Of a DNA stretch of 15,169 nucleotides, positions 6,806-14,547 are shown piece after piece (within the stretch, counting starts at the first letter, position 1; each line of letters begins with the position of its first letter). The notes beneath the pieces are model-generated. The model was not told where the DNA came from. It did not search any database and saw only the letters and a program-made list of their open reading frames with translations. This DNA is from JBIKLM01 sp044375105 (GTDB lineage Bacteria; Planctomycetota; UBA1135; GCA-002686595), in contig JBILNK010000102.1 in assembly GCA_044375105.1 (NCBI GenBank), forward strand, positions 1 to 15,169, in the 5' to 3' direction. The position numbers and the translations under genes were made by a program.

Positions 6806-7842
6806 AGGGGCCGGTGCTGTTCCTGGCCGGGGATGGCGGCGGCCGCCTGCGCCTGATCGCGGCGCTCTCGGAGACCGGCCCGGGCGCCTTCGGACTGGAG
6901 GGCGGCCGCGCGCGTCTCGAGCTGGTGCCGGAGCTGGCGGGGGTGGCCCAGGGCGACCCCCGCGGCCGGCGCGTGGACCTGGCGCGCCTGCTGGCACCCC
7001 AGGCCCTGGCGATCGAGCCGGGCGAGCGCCTGCCCCTGGAGCTGGCGGACCTGGCGGCGCACCTGATCGAGTTGCCCGCCCTGGGCACGCCGGCCGCCGA
7101 CGGCCAGCGCCATCCCGTGCAGCTGTGCCTGCTGGACGGCGACGCTCCCGAGCTGCAGCCGCTCTGGCCGGTTCCGGGCGGATTCCTGGAGATCGAATGG
7201 CGCCGCTTCGATCCCGCGCGCGCCGGCTTCGAACGGGCGGCCTTGTGGACCCGATCGGGCGCTCCGGGCGGGCCGAGCCTGAAGCTCATCGGAACCCCTT
7301 CGCCGTCCCACGGGGCGCTGCTGGCCTTGGCCGCGGAGGCCGAGCTGGCCGGCCTCTCGGGCGCGCCCAATTCGTTCCTGGCCGAATGGCTGCAGCGCGG
7401 ACGCGAAACCGGCGGCGCCGCACTGGAAGCCACGCGCGCCTACGCCGCGCGCCAGGGCCTGCGGGCCCTGCTGCGACGGCTGCTGGTCGAGGGCGGCTCC
7501 GCTTCCGGGGAGCTGAGCCTGCCCGAGGGTCGCCGCCCGGTGCGGCTCGCCCTCGAGCCGAAGGCCGGGCACAGCGCCCTGTCGATCGAGCTCGACCTGC
7601 CCGAGGGTCCGGCGCGGCTGCAGCTGGCCCTGACCGGCGCGCTGCCGGGGGCGCTGGCGCCGCTGGCCGGCCCGGGCGATGAGCTGGTGTCGCACCGGCT
7701 GCTGCTCTGGCGCGCGCGCGGCGAGCGCGGGCCGGCGCTCGAGAGCTGTGTGGACGTGCGCACCTTCCTGCTGGGCCACCCGGAAACCTGGAGCGCCCCG
7801 CGCGCGCTGGCCGCGGCGATGCCGCCGCTCAACGCACCGTGA
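6802..7842 (+). CDS. Unrecognised soluble protein, second gene of the overlapping cluster
   Basis: A 346-residue protein of unknown function, translated from a TTG that overlaps the preceding stop (TTGA) and is preceded by GGAGA at 6790-6794. It starts with a hydrophobic strand and a Gly-rich turn (LFLAGDGGGR, ~6-15), which is not a P-loop because the GK[ST] is missing. The middle holds a Trp/Arg/Phe patch (EWRRFDPARAGFERAALW, 132-149), then an Ala/Leu helix-rich region (~170-235); the last third (~235-320) alternates short hydrophobic stretches with charged turns and looks beta-rich. There is no signal peptide or membrane helix. Several stretches (hydrophobic strand, LPEG turn) recur at ~239-242 and ~266-269, hinting at a repeated beta-sheet unit, but this is weak. 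Its stop overlaps the next gene's GTG by 4 bp. No homologue comes to mind. Confidence 0.68.
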   Translation: MKGPVLFLAGDGGGRLRLIAALSETGPGAFGLEGGRARLELVPELAGVAQGDPRGRRVDLARLLAPQALAIEPGERLPLELADLAAHLIELPALGTPAADGQRHPVQLCLLDGDAPELQPLWPVPGGFLEIEWRRFDPARAGFERAALWTRSGAPGGPSLKLIGTPSPSHGALLALAAEAELAGLSGAPNSFLAEWLQRGRETGGAALEATRAYAARQGLRALLRRLLVEGGSASGELSLPEGRRPVRLALEPKAGHSALSIELDLPEGPARLQLALTGALPGALAPLAGPGDELVSHRLLLWRARGERGPALESCVDVRTFLLGHPETWSAPRALAAAMPPLNAP

Positions 7843-8831
7843 TCCGCCGCCTGGTTTTCGCCGAAAGCACGCCGCGGCCCTCCGAACAGGCCGGCGTCGA
7901 GGCCGTGGTGCAGGTGCGGCTCGAACACGAGGACCCGCAGCGCGGGCTGGCCTGCCAGCGCGCCTGGCCCGCGGTGCGCAGCCTGGCCGACGTGGAGCCG
8001 GGCTTCAGCCCCCGAGAGCTGCCGGCGTTCCTCGAGGAGCTGCTCGGCTACCTGCGCCGGCGTTCCGGCGAAACGCAGGCCTCCATCCCGCGGACCCCGC
8101 ACGCTCTCTCGCCGGCCGCGGCCGGCGAAGCCGCGGAGCAGCCGCGCTTGGAAGCGCGCCTGCCGGCCCAGGTGGAAGCCTGGCTGGCGCACCGCGCCCC
8201 GCGCAGCCACGCGCTGCTCTCCACCGGGTTCCAGCTGTTGACCCGCAGCGCCGTCTACGTGATCGAGCGGCGCCCGCCCGGCAGCCAGCCGCGCCTGTCC
8301 CTGGCCTGGCGCCCGGCGGGCGAGCCGGCCTGGGTGCCCCTGCGCTGTCCGCTGCTCTCGGCCGCCGACGCCCTTTCCCGCGGCGAGGTGCCGGAGCTCG
8401 GCGCGGCCCTGCCGGCGGACCAGAAGGAACCGGCGGCCAGGCTGCTGCGCAGCGTGATCGAAGCCCGCTGGCTCAGCCGCCGCCTGCCGCCCGGCCTGTG
8501 CTGGGACGCGGGCACCCAGAGCTACTCCCTGCGCGGCGTGGCCGCGGGCCCCGCCGCCGCGGAGCACCGCATCCAAAGCCAGCCGCCGAGCGGCGAGCTG
8601 CCCCCGGCGCCGGCCGCCGGACGCCGACCGAACCCGCACAATCCCCCAGGCCTCCTGGTGGGCCTCAGCCTGCACGTGCACGGGCTGCTGCAGCCCTTCG
8701 AGCTCGACATCGACCCCCACGACGACCTGCCCCTGCCCGTGGTCGAGCGCGCCCTCGCCTGGTTGCTGGGCCCGGCCCCCGAGAGCGCCAGCCTCTACCT
8801 CGACGCCCAGGGCCGCCCGCCCCACGATTGA
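7839..8831 (+). CDS. Unrecognised soluble protein, third gene of the overlapping cluster
   Basis: A 330-residue protein starting at a GTG inside the preceding stop (GTGA overlap), so probably coupled to it. I recognise no family. The N-terminal ~75 residues read as strand-helix (IRRLVFAES, then FSPRELPAFLEELLGYLRR at ~56-74); a region around 108-145 (AQVEAWLAHRAP, then TRSAVYVIERRPP) resembles alternating helix and strand; a Pro-rich linker spans ~245-270; and the C-terminus (~271-330) holds LHVHGLLQPFELDID and a final hydrophobic helix (VVERALAWLL, 301-310). There is no membrane segment, signal peptide or metal-binding motif beyond scattered His/Asp. No Shine-Dalgarno sequence is visible before the GTG, as expected if ribosomes reinitiate after the upstream stop. 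An in-frame start further in cannot be excluded, but the overlap favours this one. Confidence 0.68.
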   Translation: MIRRLVFAESTPRPSEQAGVEAVVQVRLEHEDPQRGLACQRAWPAVRSLADVEPGFSPRELPAFLEELLGYLRRRSGETQASIPRTPHALSPAAAGEAAEQPRLEARLPAQVEAWLAHRAPRSHALLSTGFQLLTRSAVYVIERRPPGSQPRLSLAWRPAGEPAWVPLRCPLLSAADALSRGEVPELGAALPADQKEPAARLLRSVIEARWLSRRLPPGLCWDAGTQSYSLRGVAAGPAAAEHRIQSQPPSGELPPAPAAGRRPNPHNPPGLLVGLSLHVHGLLQPFELDIDPHDDLPLPVVERALAWLLGPAPESASLYLDAQGRPPHD

Positions 8832-8863
8832 CCGGCCACGCAGCTTGCCTGGAGCGGGTCGCC

Positions 8864-8877
8864 AGCGGTGCGCCGCT
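8864..8877. terminator. Short hairpin between convergent genes
   Basis: AGCGG (8864-8868) pairs with CCGCT (8873-8877) around a four-base loop, in the 45-bp gap between the cluster's last gene and the convergent small gene; its right arm touches the small gene's stop codon. It is short and lacks a T-run, so it is a weak terminator candidate. Confidence 0.2.
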
Positions 8878-9194
8878 CAGCCCTTGGGTAGGGCGGCGAG
8901 GAAGCTCTCCAGCTCCTCCATCATCCAACCGGTGTCGGTGTAGAGCGCCAGCGCCTGGCGCGCGGTTCCGGCGCCGTTCGTGTAGCGCGCTTCGACGCCG
9001 TCGGTGGTGAAGGTGACCTCGATCTGCCCGCGCACCTGGCCGCCGGCCTCGAGCTGGGCGTGGGCCTTGCTGGAGGAGGGCTGCTCGAACTCGCAAGCGA
9101 ACCCGGCGCGCACCGCGCTGGCGCGCAGCATGGCCAGGATCTGCTTGGTGTTCTTGCGCAGGTGGGCGCCGGGCGACAGTCGCTCGTGCTGCAT
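8877..9194 (-). CDS. Small hypothetical protein, 105 residues
   Basis: A 105-residue protein with no family I recognise. The N-terminal third is basic and helical (around LRKNTKQILAMLRAS, 12-26), followed by a segment that reads as alternating beta strands (GQIEVTFTTDGVEARYTN, ~56-73) and a C-terminal acidic helix ending in LESFLAALPKG. This helix-strands-helix pattern suggests a small compact alpha/beta domain. No signal peptide or membrane helix is seen. Its amino acid make-up is balanced (Thr, Glu, Lys, Phe, Tyr), unlike the Arg/Ala/Pro shadows around it, which is the main argument that it is real. The ATG at 9194 has no Shine-Dalgarno sequence. It lies 183 bp downstream of korB on the same strand and convergent to the three-gene cluster. 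Confidence 0.6.
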   Translation of the reverse strand: MQHERLSPGAHLRKNTKQILAMLRASAVRAGFACEFEQPSSSKAHAQLEAGGQVRGQIEVTFTTDGVEARYTNGAGTARQALALYTDTGWMMEELESFLAALPKG

Positions 9195-9293
9195 GGGTGG
9201 CGGGGCGGGCTGGGGGGGATCGTCGGGGTGCGGCTTGTCAGCGCAACGTCGGCTGAAAAGTTAGCGGAGCTGCCCGAGGTTTCCAGCCTGCCT

Positions 9294-9332
9294 GGCCGCC
9301 GGTAGCGGCCAAAAAACGCTTCTGTCGGCCGC
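9294..9332 (-). promoter_or_regulatory. Mutually exclusive hairpins between korB and the small gene
   Basis: Three copies of one 6-bp element lie together: GGCCGC at 9294-9299, GCGGCC at 9305-9310 and GGCCGC at 9327-9332. The central copy can pair with either neighbour, giving a 5-base or a 16-base loop. A run of six A (9311-9316; T on the korB strand) lies inside the larger loop. It could terminate korAB or act as a switch before the small gene; the T-run is on the wrong side of the tight hairpin for a classic terminator. Confidence 0.3.
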
Positions 9333-9377
9333 GGTATCCAGCTCGAGCCCAGCCCAAGCCGATCCTTGCTCAAGCCG

Positions 9378-10382
<1,005 letters not shown>

Positions 10383-10420
10383 CGGATGGCAGGAAAAGAA
10401 GTCGCGGAGGGTCGGCGGGG

Positions 10421-12292
10421 TCAGGAACGGGAGGCGGCGGCCAATTCGCTCTCGAGGCGCGCCACGAGCTCGCTGGTGGTGAAGGGCAGGCCCTGGACCT
10501 TGGGGTAGGACTCGATGCGCGTGCCCGAGAACTCGCTGCGTAAGAGGCGCGCCAATTGGCCCATGTTCATCTCGGGCACCAGCAGGCGGTCGAAGCGCGC
10601 GAAGATCTCGGCCAGGTCCTTGGGCAGCGGCCAGATGTGGCGCAGGTGCAGGCAGCCGACCTCGGCGCCGCGCTTGCGCAGCACCTCGACCGCCGAGAGG
10701 ATCGAGCCCGCGGTCGAGCCCCAGCCGACCACCAGCAGCTTGCCGCTCTGGGCGCCGCTGACGGTCGAGGGCTTGTAGGTCTCGCGCACGCCCATGACCT
10801 TGTCCCAGCGCAGGTGGGTCATGCGCTCGTGGTTCTTCGGGTCGTAGCTGATGTTGCCCGAATCGGCGTCCTTCTCGAGGCCGCCGATGCGGTGCTCGAG
10901 GCCGGGGGTGCCCGGCTTGACCCACGGGCGAGCCAGCTTGTGGTCCCGCAGGAACGGATGGAAGCCTTCCTTCTCGGTGCGGAAGCTGACCGGGAAGGGC
11001 GTCAGGTCCTCGAGCCTCGGCAGGCGCCAGGGCTCGGAGCCATTGGCGATGTAGCCGTCCGAGAGCAGGATCACCGGCGTCATGAACTGCACCGCGATGC
11101 GCACCGCCTCGATGGCGCACTCGAAGGCATCCGCCGGCGTCGAGCAGGAGACCACCGGCAGCGGGGCGTCGCCGTTGCGGCCCAGCACGGCCTGATAGAG
11201 GTCCGACTGCTCGGTCTTGGTGGGCATGCCGGTCGAGGGGCCGGCGCGCTGGATGTCGACCACCACCAGCGGCAGCTCGGTCGAGATCGCCAGGCCGATG
11301 GCCTCGGTCTTGAGGGCCATGCCGGGGCCGGAGGTGGTCGTGACCCCGAGCTGGCCGGCGAAAGAAGCCCCGATCGCCGAGCAGACCGCGGCGATCTCGT
11401 CCTCGGCCTGCATGGTCGTCACGCCGAAGTTCTTGTAGGCGGAGAGCTGGTGCAGGATGTCGGAAGCCGGCGTGATCGGGTAGGAGCCCAGGAACAGCTC
11501 CAGGTTGGCCAGGTGTGCGCCGGCCACCAGGCCGAGGGAGAGGGCCTGGTTGCCCATGATGTTGCGATACACGCCGGGCGCCATGGTGTCGCACGGGGCG
11601 ACTTCGTAGCGCGCTTGGAACAGCTCGTGGATGTCGCCGGCGCTGTAGCCCGCGCGCAGCGCCAGGACGTTGGCCTGGATCATCTCCGGCTCGTCCTTGA
11701 ACTTGGCCGCCAGCCACTTCTCGGTGGGATCGAGGGGCCGGCTGTAGAGCCAGTACATGATCCCCAAGGTGTAGAAGTTCTTGCAGCGCTGGACCTCCTT
11801 GGGCGAGAGGCTCGTGCCCGCGAGGGCCTCCTTGACGCGCTGGTTGATGTCGATCTCGATCAGCCGGTAGCCGTTGAGCATGCCGGTCTCGCGCGGGTCC
11901 TTGTCGAGGCGCGCCTTCTTGAGGTCGAGCTCGGCCCAGTTGCCCGAATTGATGATCACGATGCCGCCCGGCTTCAGGTCCTTCAGGTTGACCACCAGGG
12001 CGGCCGGGTTCATCGCCACCAGCACGTCCGGGTTGTCGCCGGGGGTGTGGATCTCGCTGGAGGAGAAGCGCACCTGGAAGCCCGAGACCCCGGGCCGGGT
12101 GCCGGCGGGCGCGCGGATCTCGGCCGGGAAGTCGGGCAGCGTCGCCAGGTCGTTGCCCAGGAACGCGGAGGTGGCCGTGAACTGGTTGCCGGTGATCTGC
12201 ATGCCGTCCCCGGAGTCGCCCGCGAAGCGGATCACCACGCTCTCTTGGGATTGCAGGGGCAGCTCGGAACCGATCGAAGCGGAGGTGCTCAT
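10421..12292 (-). CDS. korA: 2-oxoacid (2-oxoglutarate):ferredoxin oxidoreductase, fused gamma-alpha subunit
   Basis: A 623-residue protein in which the gamma domain (~17-195; FAGDSGDGMQITG at 23-35) is fused in front of the alpha subunit. The alpha part begins near 240 and contains GSYPITPASDIL (269-280), QAEDEIAA (295-302), TSGPGMALKTEAIGLA (320-335) and AGPSTGMPTKTEQSDL (350-365), all hallmark segments of the pyrimidine-binding domain of 2-oxoacid:ferredoxin oxidoreductases. A C-terminal domain starts at about KLLVVGWGSTAGS (~506). This gamma-alpha fusion plus a single beta subunit is the KorAB arrangement known from mycobacteria and many other bacteria. No ferredoxin gene is adjacent, so the electron acceptor is encoded elsewhere. 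It is the first gene of the korA-korB operon and divergent from the FIST gene. The ATG at 12292 has no Shine-Dalgarno sequence. The domain order and length are complete, with no frameshift. Confidence 0.94.
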   Translation of the reverse strand: MSTSASIGSELPLQSQESVVIRFAGDSGDGMQITGNQFTATSAFLGNDLATLPDFPAEIRAPAGTRPGVSGFQVRFSSSEIHTPGDNPDVLVAMNPAALVVNLKDLKPGGIVIINSGNWAELDLKKARLDKDPRETGMLNGYRLIEIDINQRVKEALAGTSLSPKEVQRCKNFYTLGIMYWLYSRPLDPTEKWLAAKFKDEPEMIQANVLALRAGYSAGDIHELFQARYEVAPCDTMAPGVYRNIMGNQALSLGLVAGAHLANLELFLGSYPITPASDILHQLSAYKNFGVTTMQAEDEIAAVCSAIGASFAGQLGVTTTSGPGMALKTEAIGLAISTELPLVVVDIQRAGPSTGMPTKTEQSDLYQAVLGRNGDAPLPVVSCSTPADAFECAIEAVRIAVQFMTPVILLSDGYIANGSEPWRLPRLEDLTPFPVSFRTEKEGFHPFLRDHKLARPWVKPGTPGLEHRIGGLEKDADSGNISYDPKNHERMTHLRWDKVMGVRETYKPSTVSGAQSGKLLVVGWGSTAGSILSAVEVLRKRGAEVGCLHLRHIWPLPKDLAEIFARFDRLLVPEMNMGQLARLLRSEFSGTRIESYPKVQGLPFTTSELVARLESELAAASRS

Positions 12293-12328
12293 GGCGAGGG
12301 CGCGCAGGCCCGGGAAGAGAGGCCACAG

Positions 12329-12334
12329 AGAATA
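12329..12334 (-). promoter_or_regulatory. Possible -10 element for korAB
   Basis: On the minus strand this reads TATTCT, four of six matches to TATAAT, 36 bases before the korA ATG. It is the most AT-rich patch on that side of the divergent spacer. No -35 of the TTGACA type is visible, so the call rests on the hexamer and its position. Confidence 0.28.
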
Positions 12335-12469
12335 CTGCCGGAAAGCCGCCCAGAGGGCGCCCGCGGGACTTCAGACACGGCGAATGGGCACCGAGAACGC
12401 TGGCAAGGCCCCCCGATCCTCGGCCGCATCGTGGGCACGCCCGGGAGGCCCGCGGCGGCCGAGGGACGC

Positions 12470-12494
12470 CTCCCTGGGGCTATCATCCAGGGAG
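12470..12494 (+). promoter_or_regulatory. Inverted repeat bracketing a -10-like hexamer upstream of the FIST gene
   Basis: CTCCCTGG (12470-12477) and CCAGGGAG (12487-12494) are perfect 8-bp reverse complements separated by nine bases. The spacer ends with TATCAT (12481-12486), five of six matches to TATAAT. The ATG of the FIST gene lies 37 bases downstream. An operator that a dimeric repressor would bind over the -10 element fits best; a hairpin in a leader transcribed from further upstream is the alternative. No -35 is recognisable. Confidence 0.4.
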
Positions 12495-12531
12495 TGCGGT
12501 CCGGGGCCCCAGGAACCGCCACAGACCCGCC

Positions 12532-13713
12532 ATGCCTCCCCCGCGCTTCTCCGCCGCCCTCTCCACGCTCAAGGATCCCCAGGCGGCGCGCGCAGCGGCC
12601 CTGGAGCAGCTCGCGGCCGGCCTGGAGGGCCGCCGCCCGGACCTGCTCTTGGCCTTCGTGACCCACCACCACGGGGCGGCGATCGAGGACCTCGGCCCCG
12701 AGCTGGCCCGGGCCAGCGGCGCCCCGCTGGTCCTCGGCTGCACCACCGAGGCCGCCATCGGCCCCGGCCGGGAGGCCGAGGGCGAGCCCGGCCTAGCCCT
12801 GTTCGCCGGCTGCTTGCCGGGGACCGAGCTGCGCCCCTTCCGCCTGGACGTGGACCAGGACGACGAGGGCGAGTGGATCCTCTCCGGGGAACCGGTGGTC
12901 CTCGACCCCCGCCGGGCCGGCATCCTGCTGCTCGGCGACCCCCACGCCTTCCCGGCCGAGGCGGCCCTCAAGCGCCTCAACCTGGATTTTCCGGGCACGC
13001 CCCTCGCCGGCGGCATGGCCAGCGGCGGCCGCGGCCCGGGCCAGGACCACCTCCTCGACCAGCGCGGCCTGGCCGACCACGCCGCCCTGGGGGTCGTGAT
13101 CGAAGGCGACGTGGCCCTGCGCACGCGCGTCAGCCAGGGCTGCCGACCGATCGGCCGGCCCTTCGTGATCACCAAGGCCGAGGACAACTTCATCCTCGAG
13201 CTGGGCGGCAAGCCGGCCATGGAGGCCCTGCTGGCCATGCTGCAGGACCTGGACGTCTCCGAGCGCAACCTGTTCGGCAACGCGCCCTTCGTGGGCCTGG
13301 CGGTCGATGTGACCAAGAGCCGTTTCGAGCGCGGCGACCTGCTGGCCCGGCCGCTCTTGGGCGTCGACCCCAAGCGCGGCGCGATCGCCGTGGGCGACGC
13401 CCCGCGGCGCGGCATGACGATCCAATTCCTGGCCCGCGACGCGGACAGCGCCAGCGAGGACCTGGAGGCGCTGCTGGCCGGCCTCTCGACCCCGGCGCAG
13501 CCGGCGGAGCGCGGCGCCCTGCTGTTCACCTGCAACGGCCGCGGCCTGCGCCTCTTCGGCCGCCGCAACCACGACATCGGCGGCCTCGAGCGTGCCCTCG
13601 GCCCCGGCGTGGCCGCCGCCGGCTTCTTCGCCAACGGCGAATTCGGCCCCGTCGGCCCCACCAACTGCATGCACGGCTACACCGCCTCGGTGGCCGTGCT
13701 GGAAGCGCGCTGA
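12532..13713 (+). CDS. FIST domain protein (FIST_N plus FIST_C), stand-alone
   Basis: A 393-residue protein matching the FIST family over its whole length. The N-terminal domain (~35-215) carries LLLAFVTHHH (38-47), VLGCTTEAAIG (67-77) and SQGCRPIG (201-208); the C-terminal domain (~220-390) carries LFGNAPFVGLAV (247-258), LLFTCNGRG (330-338), LFGRRNHD (341-348) and GFFANGEFGPVG (364-375) followed by NCMHGYTASVAVL. FIST domains are proposed to sense small ligands, perhaps amino acids, and are often fused to chemoreceptors or kinases; here there is no such partner, so it may act as a free ligand-binding protein (inference). It has no signal peptide and is likely cytoplasmic. The ATG at 12532 lies 37 bases after the inverted repeat. 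AGGAA at 12511-12515 is too far away to be a normal ribosome binding site. It is divergent from korAB. Confidence 0.9.
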   Translation: MPPPRFSAALSTLKDPQAARAAALEQLAAGLEGRRPDLLLAFVTHHHGAAIEDLGPELARASGAPLVLGCTTEAAIGPGREAEGEPGLALFAGCLPGTELRPFRLDVDQDDEGEWILSGEPVVLDPRRAGILLLGDPHAFPAEAALKRLNLDFPGTPLAGGMASGGRGPGQDHLLDQRGLADHAALGVVIEGDVALRTRVSQGCRPIGRPFVITKAEDNFILELGGKPAMEALLAMLQDLDVSERNLFGNAPFVGLAVDVTKSRFERGDLLARPLLGVDPKRGAIAVGDAPRRGMTIQFLARDADSASEDLEALLAGLSTPAQPAERGALLFTCNGRGLRLFGRRNHDIGGLERALGPGVAAAGFFANGEFGPVGPTNCMHGYTASVAVLEAR

Positions 13714-13730
13714 GCTTTTTGGCCTCCAGC
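13698..13730 (+). terminator. Weak hairpin with T-run at the end of the FIST gene
   Basis: GCTGGA (13698-13703) pairs with TCCAGC (13725-13730) across the FIST stop codon, with a 21-base loop that contains five consecutive T (13716-13720). The T-run sits in the loop, not after the stem, so termination here is doubtful. Confidence 0.2.
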
Positions 13731-13853
13731 GGCGGCCGTCGGGCGGGGATCCCACCGGGGCCCGCGGCCCGTTACGCCCCGTCGAGACCACACCGCACCC
13801 GCGGATCGCCTCCCCGCCCCAGCGCCCCGCCTTCCCCCAGCCCCGCACCCACC

Positions 13854-14393
13854 GTGGAGATCGCCACCCTCGTCATCGCCCTGATGGCCCTCGTCGCCGC
13901 CCTCAAGAAGCCGAGCGGCGGGAACTCGAAGGCCGCCTTGGAAGAGCTCGACAAGGACGGACGCCGGCGGCTCGAGAACCTGGCCAAGGAGCTGCGCGGC
14001 GAGCTCGAAACCACGCGCCGCCTGCTGGCCGAATTGGCCGCCGGCCGGCCCCTCGATCCGGACCAGGTGATCGAAGGCCGGCTGTGGCGCGACCTGGATG
14101 CGCGCGCGGCCGAGCGCCTGTTCGCCGCCGGCGGCCTGCATGTGCTCGATGTGCGCACCCCCCAGGAGGTCAACGCGGGCAAGCTGCCGGGCGCGCTGCA
14201 CATCCCGATCCAAGAGCTCGAGGAGCGCGTGGGCGAGCTGCCCAAGGACGGCCGCCCCACCCTGGTCTATTGCGCCGCGGGCGGCCGCTCGGCCGCGGCC
14301 TGCGAATTCCTTTCGACCCAGGGCTTCAGCGGCCTCCACAACCTGTCCGGGGGCATCAGCGCCTGGGGCGGCCCGGTCGAGCGCGCGCGCTGA
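13854..14393 (+). CDS. Membrane-anchored rhodanese-like sulfurtransferase
   Basis: A 179-residue protein from a GTG start. Residues 2-17 (EIATLVIALMALVAAL) form one transmembrane helix followed by KK, which suggests that the rest faces the cytoplasm. A charged, probably coiled-coil linker spans ~25-65. The rhodanese domain covers ~72-175: LHVLDVRTPQEVNAGKLPGA (95-114), the active-site loop CAAGGRS with catalytic C140 (140-146), and NLSGGISAW (163-171). Single-domain rhodaneses carry sulfane sulfur as a cysteine persulfide and pass it to thiols or cyanide; a membrane tether suggests sulfur transfer or redox work near the envelope (inference). The GTG at 13854 is chosen because the hydrophobic helix begins right after it and upstream sequence is Pro/Arg low complexity. 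The start has no Shine-Dalgarno sequence. It lies 140 bp after the FIST gene. Confidence 0.85.
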   Translation: MEIATLVIALMALVAALKKPSGGNSKAALEELDKDGRRRLENLAKELRGELETTRRLLAELAAGRPLDPDQVIEGRLWRDLDARAAERLFAAGGLHVLDVRTPQEVNAGKLPGALHIPIQELEERVGELPKDGRPTLVYCAAGGRSAAACEFLSTQGFSGLHNLSGGISAWGGPVERAR

Positions 14394-14483
14394 AGGTCGT
14401 GCTTCGGACCGCGATCCGTCGGACGGGCAGGACCGCGGGCCCGGCGCGGGACGGGGCCGCCACCGCGCCGGGGGCGCTCGCGG

Positions 14484-14507
14484 GGCGCCGGGCGCTTTCC
14501 CGGCGCC
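14484..14507 (+). terminator. Perfect 9-bp hairpin after the rhodanese gene
   Basis: GGCGCCGGG (14484-14492) and CCCGGCGCC (14499-14507) form a perfect 9-bp stem around the loop CGCTTT, about 90 bases after the rhodanese stop and 40 bases before the next start. The downstream bases (GGGCTTGAT) give only a poor T-tract. It is the cleanest hairpin in the window and a probable terminator between the two genes. Confidence 0.5.
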
Positions 14508-14547
14508 GGGCTTGATCGCGGGCGCCCCCCCGCGCTGTGCTGTGGCC

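Noticed and set aside
6806..6816. The Gly-rich start of the 6802 protein as a nucleotide-binding P-loop
   Set aside because: AGDGGGR lacks the GK[ST] ending of a Walker A motif, and no Walker B is seen.
11874..13853. Long upstream extension of the rhodanese frame
   Set aside because: It runs antisense through korA and out of frame through the FIST gene with Arg/Pro-rich content; the protein proper begins at the GTG at 13854 before a hydrophobic helix.
13592..14515. A 307-codon plus-strand frame overlapping the FIST and rhodanese genes
   Set aside because: It is out of frame with both recognised genes and is low complexity.
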